From positions 248,001-312,000 of the forward strand of contig JBDOQK010000025.1 in assembly GCA_040437565.1 (NCBI GenBank): DNA of 64,000 bases, written 5' to 3'. This DNA comes from Albugo candida. Lineage: Eukaryota > Oomycota > Peronosporomycetes > Albuginales. Both the position numbers and the translations under genes were made by a program. Below the pieces are notes generated by a model. That model did no database searches and had not been told where the DNA came from. It was given only the letters and a program-made list of their open reading frames with translations. Shown piece by piece: positions 32,852-44,400 of this stretch (positions within the stretch are counted from its first letter, which is position 1; each line of letters opens with the position of its first letter).

Positions 32852-34753
32852 TTATCTTGAGCTGTCATCACTAAAGCAAGGAAGCTTTTGGAGATGCCGC
32901 ATGGAATCCATTTTACGTAAAGCTTGGAGATAATTCTCATCAGCTGACAACCAGTCTGCCTTGAGTAAGCCTTCCTTGAAATCTCCGTATTCTTCTGGCC
33001 TGCTGTACTGGAATATACTTTCTGGATTTAATGACCACACGAATCCTCCAGCCCAATCGGGACTACTGATTATATCGATGATGATGTCAAGTGTCCGCTG
33101 AGTAGTTTTTTTCGGGTGTTGATCCTTCGAGTATAAACCACCAAATTCGCCCATGAGCAATGCAGGACCAGATTTAGAAGCCAGAAAGCCAAACATACTT
33201 TCCATCGTTCCTTCGATACGCTTCCTCAAAGTTTTGTTGGAGAGCTCTATATACGCATCTAGCAAGCCTGTGGTCTCGTCTCTATGCGGCTGAGCATAGA
33301 AATAATCCTGTGGGTACACAGATGAGGAGTAATAGTGGGGAGCCCAAACGAGTTTTTGATGATGGTTAAAATGCACACCAATATTTTCAACTCCGGCTAG
33401 ACCACCTCCATACCAGTCATTGTATTCTATGAGTTTTCCGTCAATAATGGCTTCTCGACTTTCAAACACTCCTTCGACGAATGCGAGCCACTTCGAACAG
33501 CCTGCGAGCATTCGATTCCCGATCGTTTCAGCTGCTTTAACGAAATCTGTCTCAGTTCCATCGCCCCATGTTGCTTCAAACGGCTCATTTTTCAAATCAA
33601 CACCAAGCACGTTCCAATACTCATCGCTGCATAAGTTTGAAGTCACAAGGTCCACCGCTGTGAGGTAGTCTTTGTAGGAAATCTCTTCGTTGTACCAGAG
33701 ACCACCAGTGTCCGCAACAGTTAGGGTGTGTAAACTAAGAACCACGGATATTTCGCGATATTGTAGTGCTCTGATGATGCTTTTCAATAACGAAAAATAG
33801 CTGCTAATTGATATTGCACGATTTTCATTGCGATTAATCAGAGTTGGGTTGGGTGCTTGATTCGTTAGAATATGTTGTATCATTAAAGGCAAGCGAACGG
33901 AATTAAAGTTGTTGCCGGACAAGAACGCAGCGATCTGATACTAAATTTAATCAGGATTGTCATGGAAGAGATCAAACGTGATTTGAGCTAAGACACATAC
34001 TGCGGTCGTTCCATTATTTGTATTTTGCCACAATCCAAACGGAATAGCATTCAATCTGAAGAAAACACGCTTAATCCAGATAGAGTTGGCGTGCAATGAC
34101 ATACTCTTCCATTCCGAACCTAATATCGACATCACATCATAACGAAACAGATTCATACTGCAGCAAAGTGACTCACCAGTTGATGCCTTTGATAGTAAAT
34201 GGCACTTCTGTTCCATTATCAGCTACTGCATATAATTTTCCATTCTTACTCAAATAATTTGGCAACTTGCAATCTGTTCGTTGCAATCAAACTCAATCCA
34301 TCTGTTGCGTGACGTCAGATCAAAAGCGGTACCTGTTGCCGGATACTGCTTGGGGTTTCCAATAATACCATCATCCGATACTAGATCAGGCACATCGAGT
34401 TCTGATCCACCGCGTATTTTGTGACGATTGAATTTGAAACGCGCAGCTCTCCGTGCTTGCTCCTGCCGGGCTTGCCGATTTTTGTATGCACCAAATGGAA
34501 TGAAAAAAATCGCAGCGCCAAGAAGTAGCAGCAATAACGTGAGCCCGGGCCAGGTGCGGATTCTACCCTTATACTTTATTGGTTCCAGGGAAGTGCGAAT
34601 ATTGTCATCAACACAAGATGCGCGAATGATACCGTTCTTTTCGGTCAAAATGCTCATTGACGGACGTGGTGAATTAGCTTCTGTTGACAGGCAGCTGTAC
34701 CGATACAAAGAGAGCATTTCTTTTTCAATTACCGAGTCACGTGGGTACGGCAT
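32852..34753 (-). CDS. Membrane-anchored glycoside hydrolase family 5 (beta-glucanase type)
   Basis: Five exons: 34753-34333, 34273-34177, 34119-34105, 34055-34001, 33940-32852; introns of 59, 57, 49 and 60 bases. Total 1677 bases, 558 residues. The third exon is only 15 bases. The N-terminus is cytosolic with a membrane helix (LTLLLLLLGAAIFFIPFG, about residues 71-88), then a basic stretch and the luminal or extracellular catalytic domain. GH5 marks are present: GINWFGME near the start of the barrel, NNFNSVRLPL, acid/base Glu in DLKNEPFEATW, and nucleophile Glu in LMGEFGG, with a WSLNPES end. The family cleaves beta-glucans; a cell-wall role is likely but the exact substrate (1,3-, 1,4- or mixed linkage) cannot be read. 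Confidence 0.85.
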
Positions 34754-35156
34754 CCTTCGTTGTTTAGCTCAAAGCGAGTATACTGATTTTGATAAAAAAA
34801 AGTGATCTGAAATCTACTTACTAAAAATCGTTTACACTTACGAGCTAGTCACAGTGATCGACTAATATACTCAGTGTCGTAAGCCTACAATGTCATGTCT
34901 AGCCATGGCGTGTGTAGTCAAGTAAAAGAAAAGCGTACTTCTCTCAACCACTTCTTTGCACGACTTCATTCGCCATTGACTGCTCAGTCTACTGACTAAG
35001 CGTCTCATACTTCCGACGCTGGAGAATAGAAAACTCAGTCGGGATGACACGAGTTTCCATGCCCATCCGCAAGCGAGTCTTATTACGTGCAAAATCGTGA
35101 CATTGATATACAGCTACATTAGTAATTAGCTCAATGCCTACTAGGGCGCAAGAAAC

Positions 35157-35447
35157 TTGATGTTGTACCAGTCAATACTCAATCGAAGTGAAAGATATGC
35201 TATAAATCTGTATGCATGTAAAACGAATATGACGAACAGGTTACACCTTTCGGTCGTATTTGACAGACAGTTCCTCTATTGGAATCTCAGCGCTCGGGTG
35301 AGGATGAAAGCACAGGCAGCCGCAAAAGAAGGATCAAACGGTACCGATACCTTTTTCGATTTTAAAACGGATCGGTTCAACCCCACCTCCCTTATAGGTG
35401 TTAGTCTATGCGTGAGGCCAAAAGAATTATCTCACACGTCTTTTTGA
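35157..35447 (+). mobile_element. Possible copia gag fragment
   Basis: The frame contains LYWNLSARVRMKAQ, which resembles FYWELNARMRLVRK at the start of gag in the copia element at 17577-22055. Nothing else of an element is seen around it. A fossil fragment at best; the match is short. Confidence 0.3.
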
Positions 35448-36230
35448 ATTACGCGGAGGCCATTTACACCTTGTATCCACGCAAGCGTATTGCCAGTGCT
35501 TGGTGTTAGCTCCCTCACCTAATAATTTGAAAACATCGCTACAAGCAGGTTAATGATAATTGCCATTGGTAATCTTGCAATGTGTCCGAGGTCTGTTCGA
35601 GCACAGAGTAAAGTACGCATTCCCACCATCATTATTTATTTATTGGGGTAGATAACTTGACGCTGACTCAATGATTACACATAATCTCAAGGCGCAAAAT
35701 GCCGTGAAAGCTAAAGGGTAAATACCTCGATCCAAAAATTACTTTTATAGGACTGCGTGCATCAGCCTGTCTACATCCAGCAATATCTCGTCAATAAAGT
35801 CGCCAGGGACCCACTCGGGACTATATTCTTATCTCAGGCGACCTGTTTCATCGTATATTCCGAAAGAGGGAGGATATGCTTGAGCTTGGTACAGCAGAAA
35901 TTATCTGATACAAGGGATCAGACACCCTTATTGACAAGCGTCTTGGAGCACATGATCGAACCGACACCGAAAGTTGGGTTGATTTCACGTTGATCTTTCA
36001 ATATGCTTTAGTAAGTAGTTTTTTGGATGCATCATGTGTTAAGCACACTTGTACGGAAGCACTTTAGCCGTTTGGAATGCCAAAAATCCTTACTTAATTC
36101 AAGCGGAGAAATGATGCATTTTTATATTCCATCAAATCGAATGAATGCCTACTACATCAGGGTTGTGCGTATCGCTCGAAATACAGCCACAACAGCTCAG
36201 GAGACTCGAAATCAGGTGATCGGCACAATG

Positions 36231-36740
36231 ACTTTTGTGGAATAATGCGGCTTCACCTCTAGCTCCGAGAGAATGTCGAAAATGTTTGCAAATATACCTC
36301 CATTTTGACCTAAACGTCCAACTATCTCAATAATCACTCAAGGTTATGTATTTGATACAAGCAATAAAATCAAAGGAGGGTGATGATGCTTGCGAATGCT
36401 TCTGCTTGCAATTAGATTGCATTGGCATTCCCGCCCCCATTCACTGAGTATTAGTAAAATTGGTGGAGAATCGACGAAATACTTTCCACTTTTCCCATCG
36501 TGCCAACGACAGCTACTGGGTCAAATTCTCATCAGCGTGAAGCAACATACTCTTATTATAATACGATGCATTCTCTTACTGGATCAGCACTTCACCACCA
36601 TACATATCGCTGCGCTGAGATCAAGCTAAATTTCTGCGGTAAGTAGCTTCAAAAAGTGATCAAAAATGCAGGTATATTTGCACACAGTCTTGCCATTCTC
36701 TCGGCGATAGAGGTGAAGCCGCATTATTTCCACAAAAGTT
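36231..36740. repeat. Inverted repeat pair, possible small non-autonomous element
   Basis: Bases 36231-36310 match the reverse complement of 36658-36740, with a core of CGGCTTCACCTCTA and GAGAGAATG shared and about 15% differences by eye. The 350 bases between have no coding signal. The layout fits a MITE or other terminal-inverted-repeat element; no target duplication was identified. Confidence 0.6.
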
Positions 36741-36909
36741 ATCCTGTGCATGTTCCATCGATCAGAAACTCATTTCGTCCATCATAATGACTAGAGATTT
36801 TTATAGAATCACAGGGATTATACGATAAACTCATACCGAGATATGTGGCACGGCTTTATTATTCTGATCCATACGTTCATCTGCCATCACTTGACAATTT
36901 TCGTTTGGC

Positions 36910-38310
36910 ATGAGGTATATCGCTACCATCTCGATCTTACTAGCACTTGCGAGCATTCATTGCACAAATTCCAATCTTGCCAAGCAAGATGTAATACTAT
37001 TTGCAGACCAAAAAGCAACAAACTTGATCGCATTCTTGATGTACGTTGTTCGAAATAGCGAACGCATCGCAATGATCGGCTTCCAATACCACAACAGTCC
37101 AAATAAGATCGCAATTACCGACTTTATAAGAAATTGTGGCATCGATTTGATCGATAAGCTCTTTTTTGTCAAAAATCCTGGTGAAGTAATCGAACCAAAT
37201 AAAGATGCTCAAACATTCATCACACATCTTTCCAATCTCGCTTCGAGTCGAGATAAACTTGTAATCGTTTGTCTAGCCGATATCGCTGAATTTATGGAGC
37301 TTGTCCAAGATAAAGTTCAATTCCACCCCAGATCATTCGCTGCGATGTATGCACTGCTAAGTCCAGACATCACGCCATCCGGTGTGGCTATGAACACCTC
37401 CATTTCTCTAAAACCCAAGAAACAATGGCATCTTAGTGGACTACGTGTGGTCCTTATCCCCAGTGACTATCACCATCATCACGAGGATGCGCCAATCAAG
37501 ATGTACGAAGAATCACTTGAGAGCTTTGCATCAACTTTGAAAAGGCGAATCGATGAGGGACTCGTGCTTCCTGGGAGTCCCATCCTTTTCACACACAGCC
37601 AACTATTTGATTATACGGTGGATAATTTAGCGCAATCGGGTGCACTCTTCCTCGTTGCAGTCTTACTGACGGGGGCCGATGAAGATTGCCAGCCTTTGCA
37701 TCAGCTGAGGAACAAAGCTAACTTTCTCGAAGCAGTGCAAGCCCTCGGTGGCGATGGATCGACCGCTTGTATTCCTCGTCTTTCAAAAATACACATTCTC
37801 GAAGATACCCTCCTCTTATCGCTAGAAACATTCAAATTTCTTCCGATCAATGGTGTCTATCCCCAAAACCAACTAAGCATTCTAAATAGAAACTACATTG
37901 AGCATTTGCGGATTCTACAGAAAAATATACAAGCGGTACATCATTTACAGCTACATATTTCCAAGCTGGGGGCAATGACGCTCTCCAAAGACGAAAAGGT
38001 CTCTTACCAACTCGTTCAAACACGATTGAAAAAATTGCAGGAAGCTCTCGTAGAGACAGAACGAGTGATGCGGTCTGAAAATGCGATGAATGTAATAAGG
38101 AGTGTTACCAAGCTGGCTGAGATAAATCGAAATATCAGAGCTCAGAAAGAGAAAAAATTGCTTCAACTCGAACAAAAATTGGAGGAGCTCACTCGTGGAA
38201 GCGATATGGAAGAATTTGCGCGTCGCTGGGACAAAATAAACGCAAAAATGCAAAAAGATTCACATCTCGAGGATGAGGCTATTGGATCTTCCCATCACGC
38301 AGAATTCTGA
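36910..38310 (+). CDS. Secreted protein of unknown function, coiled-coil C-terminus
   Basis: Single exon, 466 residues. It starts with a good signal peptide (MRYIATISILLALASIHCTNS) and has no other membrane segment. The middle (residues 25-310) reads as an alpha/beta fold with strands such as DKLVIVCLADI and GALFLVAVLLTGA, and one HHHHED cluster near residue 195. From about 330 to 450 it is a strongly charged coiled coil (KKLQEALVETERVM, KEKKLLQLEQKLEEL). I do not recognise the family; no RXLR, CHXC or CCG motif is seen. It could be a lumenal (ER) protein or a secreted effector. It faces the glucan synthase gene tail to tail, 166 bases apart. Confidence 0.7.
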   Translation: MRYIATISILLALASIHCTNSNLAKQDVILFADQKATNLIAFLMYVVRNSERIAMIGFQYHNSPNKIAITDFIRNCGIDLIDKLFFVKNPGEVIEPNKDAQTFITHLSNLASSRDKLVIVCLADIAEFMELVQDKVQFHPRSFAAMYALLSPDITPSGVAMNTSISLKPKKQWHLSGLRVVLIPSDYHHHHEDAPIKMYEESLESFASTLKRRIDEGLVLPGSPILFTHSQLFDYTVDNLAQSGALFLVAVLLTGADEDCQPLHQLRNKANFLEAVQALGGDGSTACIPRLSKIHILEDTLLLSLETFKFLPINGVYPQNQLSILNRNYIEHLRILQKNIQAVHHLQLHISKLGAMTLSKDEKVSYQLVQTRLKKLQEALVETERVMRSENAMNVIRSVTKLAEINRNIRAQKEKKLLQLEQKLEELTRGSDMEEFARRWDKINAKMQKDSHLEDEAIGSSHHAEF

Positions 38311-38476
38311 AGGCGTAGCAAAGATTTCAATGGAGCTGCCTCAATAGCAAGCGAATATGTACGTACGCATTGTGTCTATTCTGCTTATATAAACAGTAAA
38401 ACTTGACCGTAACGTAAAAGCTCCCATTCTTCGGGTCCGCGCCTCTGGTTCAGGATTTCAACGAGAATAAAGCTGA

Positions 38477-41400
38477 TCACAGGTTCGCTTGCGTGGGTAG
38501 CTGTAGATGGCTCACACGTGCTTTGGACTGCCGGCTTTGTCGAACGCTACTGTTGTTTTTGGAACGTCGTGTAGATAGAGGTTGTCGATTCTCCGCTGCT
38601 GGAGAATCTAATGTCTCGTAGGCACCTTCGTGCGGTGTCGCTGACCCGTGAAAGCGAGACGACGTCCGTCGACGAGACCGCAAAAACGACTGTGAGCGGG
38701 ACGCCCGGGTCACATGCGATGGAATTTCTTCAAACCCGAGATCATCCTGAAACATGGTATCCTCGAGTGTAGCAGCCTTCTCCGATTTCAGCTGAATGGC
38801 TCCTGTTTTCGAGCTAGCGCAGCATGTGAATAGAACGACTGTTAAAACGCCACACAATGCCACGAAAATGAAATGACTCAATGCAAAGGATGGAAGCGTC
38901 AAATACACTGCGGCCTGAACCAAATAATAAACAGCAAAGGAGATAGCCAGAAATCGCGATTGATTGTTCAGAGGAAAAATCTCAATCGCTGTGAGCCATG
39001 TAGCACACGTGAGGCTGAGAGACGCACCAGCAAACAATACAACCAAGAGGATCGATATAAGGACGGAATCCTGATACTTTGCAACGCTCAAAACACCGCA
39101 GATCGAGGATAGGATGGATATGAAGGGCAGAATATCTTTCAAAATCGTCTTGCGGCGAACGGTATCTACCGACATGAGGCTAAGTATGACGCCAATAAAG
39201 CTCATCAACCCAAAATAGATCATCCATTTAGAGCTTTTATCTCCTTGTGCGACAGGAGAATACTGTACCAGAACGCGCTGAAGTAATGAACTCGAGTTGA
39301 GAATGGCAAATGCAGCTTGAAGAAGAATTACAAAGCCAAGACGGAACCATAAATTCACTTTTGTAGAAGTCAAAAGCCCCACATCAGAGTTCTTTTGCCC
39401 GTTGGAATTCTCACTTCCAGCAGAAAGTGCTTGGTGAGAAGATACTGAATGACCAAACGATTTTTGCAGCTCACAAAGTTCTTCGGACACATCGTGTTTC
39501 TGCCGAAGACGCACAAGTATGGCCTCGGCGGCTTGAGGCCCTTTATGTCGGAATAGCCAAACTGGAGACTCTGGGAAAAACCGCAGCAAGAAAAGCAGTA
39601 AAAGCAGTGGAACACACCCATAAATGAACTGATATCGCCAGTCATACAGCGGCTTATTGCTCCAATTTTTAGTAATAGCCGTTGCATTGATTTTTTCCAG
39701 GACTCCACTTTCGATCAAATAACCAAGTGATGATCCAAGTAAGAACAGAAGAACGCCTTTACCTTTCCATCCATACATGCAAATCTCAAAGTTGTACACG
39801 ACGGAAGTGAGGGACAATGTGGCGCATCCCAAAGCAACGACGCAAACGCCCAAGGTTATCATCAAGCTCGAGTCCATAAACAGCACGGCTACCCCAATAA
39901 AGACGACAATAATCCCACCAGAAAGTGTAGCTCGCCGGCCCACATAGTGCCCAAGCAGCATGCAAAGCACCGCACCGAGTGCACTCGCCAACGCTGCGTA
40001 CACCTTGACCATTTTGAAGTCAAAATCTCCGTTCAAAGTCTTGTTAGTGAAATACACAAACGACTGATTGATAAATCCGTCCGCTGGATCGTTGACAAAT
40101 CCCAGTGAGAACACCAGTGATGTGAACCAGCCGTACGATGTCCCGGCAAGCAATCCCACGACAACACTAATAGAAGCTGCTACTTCACTACCAGAGCTTA
40201 ATGCTCGAGAGAAGCCGCCATTGTACATCATCCGCGTTTGGATAGTGCGCATGAATGGAATCGCCGATAAAAGGAACAATGGAATCACAAGAAATGTCCC
40301 GAGAACCATATCGAAGAAAAACGCGATCTCTTGGACATAGCCAAAATGAGCAAATTTCAAGCCCCATGCTCCATGAAGGATCCAGCTGTACTGGAGCAAC
40401 GCGTACATCCCAATGAAATTGCTCATTGTTAGTGCCATCGATTTCGGTAGCGACCAATCTCTTAATGCACCATACGCTAATGGAAGTACAAAGTATCCAC
40501 CGAGCACACATACAAAGTACAAACAGCCACGCAAGACGATGAGCTTTTGCGTGCGTATCACTCGACCGAGTAGTAATGTTCCTAGCCAGAGACCAGTTGT
40601 ACAGGCTGCAATAAGACCACACAAAATCGGCAGTTCGCTCCCTTTGAAATACGTGAGGAACACTTGATACGCAAAAAATGGATGCCGAATCTCTCGAAGT
40701 GCATACACTACACGAGCTTTCCACCGCATGTCTTTGATAGTATCTGTCTCGTACCTCCAAAAATCTGTCCATGTGTCAGAGTTTCGATCGACCTTGTTGC
40801 CGTGTGGCAGCACCTCACTTCGATCAGAACTCGAGTTTGTGTCAAGTCCGTCTTCTTCCTTGCTCACATTTGTCATCATCCATTGAATCCAATTCGCGAT
40901 ATCGACGCGGGTTTTCGCGAAATCGAGACCGTCCGTGTTGAACACAAATGGAGCCAGAAGCCAGCATGATCCCAGCAGCCATACCGCAAAGGAAGCAATC
41001 CCATAATCCTGGCCTTTACTTCCATACGAATCAAGAAGCGTGATATTCTCTGGAATGCTCTTGTTTGTATTAGTACACGCTTCCTGCGAGATACCATTTG
41101 ACATACAATACTCCTCTAAAGAGCTTGTTCCTATGGAAAAATGGCCGAAAATCCCAAACAAAATCATCATTCCAAGCAGTTCCATTGCTTTGCGGTAGTG
41201 TGAAGCCGCATACTCTTTGAAGAAGGAAACAAGTGTTTCTCTGACAATTGCAAAGCCACGACCTGTGCCTCGATATTTCGAGCCTCCACGCATCAATGAA
41301 ACATCGTAAAAATGAGCTTTGGTTCCCGTTTCGAAAATGTAAAAAACAGACCCCAAAGTCACCAGCAGCTCTATAAACTGCAAGACAGCTTGACGCCAGC

Positions 41401-44400
41401 CAAATTCGACAAATAATGTCGCCACAAGAGGAATTGTCATCAAAAGCCCAAATTGGAAAATAAATTGTGTGTTGAGCGTTTGCGCAAGTGCATCCAATCC
41501 GTCCGTTTTCGTGATAGCGGCCAATTGAACGTCTTCGTGCAAAGCAATGTACAGCTTGGAATACGCATAGCAAAAGACACAGAGCACTGTCAGAGCATTG
41601 CATATGTAAAAACCCATGTGCCCATAAAACATGGAGTTGAGACGGAAAAAATCCATCCCTCGACCCATTCGATAAGCATCGCGGCTCAGTGAAGACTCAG
41701 CACAGCCGTTGGCCAATTTGGCTTCGAAGGCATTGATCTGACTCAATGTGACATCTCTCCCTTTACCGCATTGCATAAATTCGATATGGGTAACTCGACC
41801 TCCACGTAGCGCTACGTTGTAGCCGCTGAAGACGTCCTCCGAGAGATTGATACCCTTGCTTGCCTTTGAAACACCTCCATTTGATATGACAAACGCTTTA
41901 TCGAATACATCGGGATGCCCGTAATGCATTCTACTTCGTAATGGATGCGCCAAGACCCGCTGTGTAAGACTGACAAAAACAAGCTCTTGTAGCGTCATGA
42001 ATTGAGCCAGACTCGACGCACGTCCTGTGAAAATATGTTCCTTCATCCCGATTATCTTCACGTCTGGATCCTCATTTGCTGTGGCGAGAAAATTACCCAT
42101 TTTCAGTGCTTCTTCAAAGTAATGCTCTTGGTTCATGTCGATGGTTTGGACATATTCTCCACGAGTGAATGGAAGAGCGATATTCTGGTTCTCGGGCTTT
42201 CCTTCACCAATCATCGGATTCCCGGGAAGCTCATACCGATAGACCTCGACAATCTCATCGCCTTCCGCTTTGACCAGTACACAGTCATAGCGTATCCGAT
42301 CTGCTAGTGAGATTGGGTCCACATAGCTCACGCGCCAATTGGGGTATTTCTGCATCAAAAGATTGATATCTTGAGCTCGTGAATCGCGTTGTATGGCTTG
42401 CTGAGAATAAAGCTGACAGCTTGTAATGTAGGTGAATTTTAGTCCTGCAATCGCTTCCATAGCTTCAATCTTATCCTTATGTGAGAACGCAGGATCTGAG
42501 CCGACTTCGAGCCATCGCAGCATCCTCAGAGCATCTTCATACATCATGATCCCTTGTACTGTTCGGGCTAATGTCTGACCACGACTGGAGGCCCAAAGAC
42601 GCACTTGAGTCGGCATTTGAGCTAAGGCTTCCTCCATACTGCTCAATCCAACACGTTCCAGAAAATTACCCCACTCATCACTATGAAACGTGACGAGATA
42701 CTTGAGGATGCTCAAATTCCGATCTTTGTGCTCAACCTTCCGGAAAAGCGGATTTGCATTCACACGACCGTGTAATTCTTCAATGGAATAGAGTACGGAT
42801 TCATTGTAGTAAGGCGTGATGACGGAGAAAGATTCCATCGAAGCTATTGATGAAACGGATGGCATTTCCATTGATAACGAATTGAGAAAAAAGCTCATCC
42901 GACGCTGAGCCTCTGAGCACCGAGGAAGAGAATCCGCAGTGTCCAATGTAAGTAGAAAGAAAAGTCGGGTCGACCAGGAGACAGTGTTCTCGTTCGGTGA
43001 CGAAATACTTTCATCATCCTTCCCTTTGCTCTGCATGCAGGCTTTTTCCGGTGATCTTACTCGTGTGACTTTTTCAGAGTCTTCTCGTTCTATTTGGTCG
43101 GCAAATATCGCAATGATTTGGAGCTTTTGGTACGTCAAGTCTGGAGTCACCTTGGCGAAGACCGAATGTCGGACTTTTTCTGCCATCCATTCCTCTTCAA
43201 ACATCAGCTCCAGGCATTTCATCAGATCTGCGATACTGTTCACAATTGTGAGCACGTGTTTATGCGAAATACGAAAGATCTGTTGTTGAGATGTGATGAC
43301 AGTATTTGTCAATTCCTCTTCGGCTTGGTCGAGATTATTCCGAAGGACCGGGTCTGGCATATCGAGGACACTAGCCAGTACATCTACAATGTTATCCCGA
43401 AGGAGCGGAAGATAGCTCAAGTTGAGAACGCCTTGTACTTTTCCATTCATAAGTAGCTCCTGGAGCGTCTCCAGTATGGCGATGTCTTCATTGCCGAGAA
43501 GACTTCGGAGGATATGGAAGCCAATTTCAGCACAATTACGAGCACACGCGAACATACCAGCTTTCTCCAGTGCTTGAAACATATGATAATCATCTACTTT
43601 GTGCGAATGACACTTGACCGCAATTGTTATTGCCTTCTGCGCCCTTCCTGCTAGCAAGAAAACTGGGTCTTCCACAGCTCCATTATCGGCAATTTGGTAC
43701 TGTAAAATCGCAGTCTCTCTGTCGTCCAGTAGATCTGACATGCGAAAGCCGCTGATAATCTCGTTCCAGACGATCCCAAAGCGCAGACGTTGGTCTACAT
43801 AGGAGCTTCCCGATCGAGTCTCATCTTCATTTGTGGTCAACGTTCGAGCTGTAAACTGGACCTTGGCTTTCTGTGTGACGATTTTATCATCGAATAATTT
43901 CGGAGCGCATTCGAGCCGATAGACAAACTCTGAAATCCGTGAGGAGTGCGCAATTTTCAATCGTACACCGATGAACGCTCCGATAAAAGACTGAAGAATT
44001 GCGAGCCAAATTTGCGTATCGTAGATATAAACAAGAATTGTTGGAGCCCACATAGCGAGGATGAAGAGTATATTATGGTTGGAAGAAAGCCACCGTATCG
44101 AGTCGGAAGGCTCGACAATCTGATAGAGCTCAAAACTCGGCCCAATGAGCGGTTTGATCATTACCTGGAGATTGAACAGGAATTTGCCAAAGAAAATAAC
44201 GATCCAAAATAGCGCATAAAGGAGAAAAGCATGAAAAGGTTGCTTCATCTGTGCGATTTGGCCAATGTATTGCTGTTTCGTGCCGTCCAGCGCATGTAAA
44301 ATGGGAAGACGATTCCACAGATATTCGTTGCCTCCCAGCATACGAGCTACAGCGGTGAGTACGACGGGCAAAAGATAGACAATTGCTATCGGAATTCCCA

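Larger units (their letters stand above)
34754..36909. other. Repeat-bearing intergenic region
   Basis: About 2.1 kb with no convincing gene. It includes a short stretch resembling copia gag (about 35250-35330) and an inverted repeat pair at 36231-36740. Small frames (for example 35757-35993) have no recognisable motif. Confidence 0.5.

Noticed and set aside
35370-35395. tRNA T-arm-like GGTTCAACCCC
   Set aside because: The flanking bases do not pair as a T-stem and no other arms fit.
40188-41603. Minus-strand frames of 194 and 177 residues inside the glucan synthase gene
   Set aside because: Alternative frames of the long intronless coding region with no independent motif.
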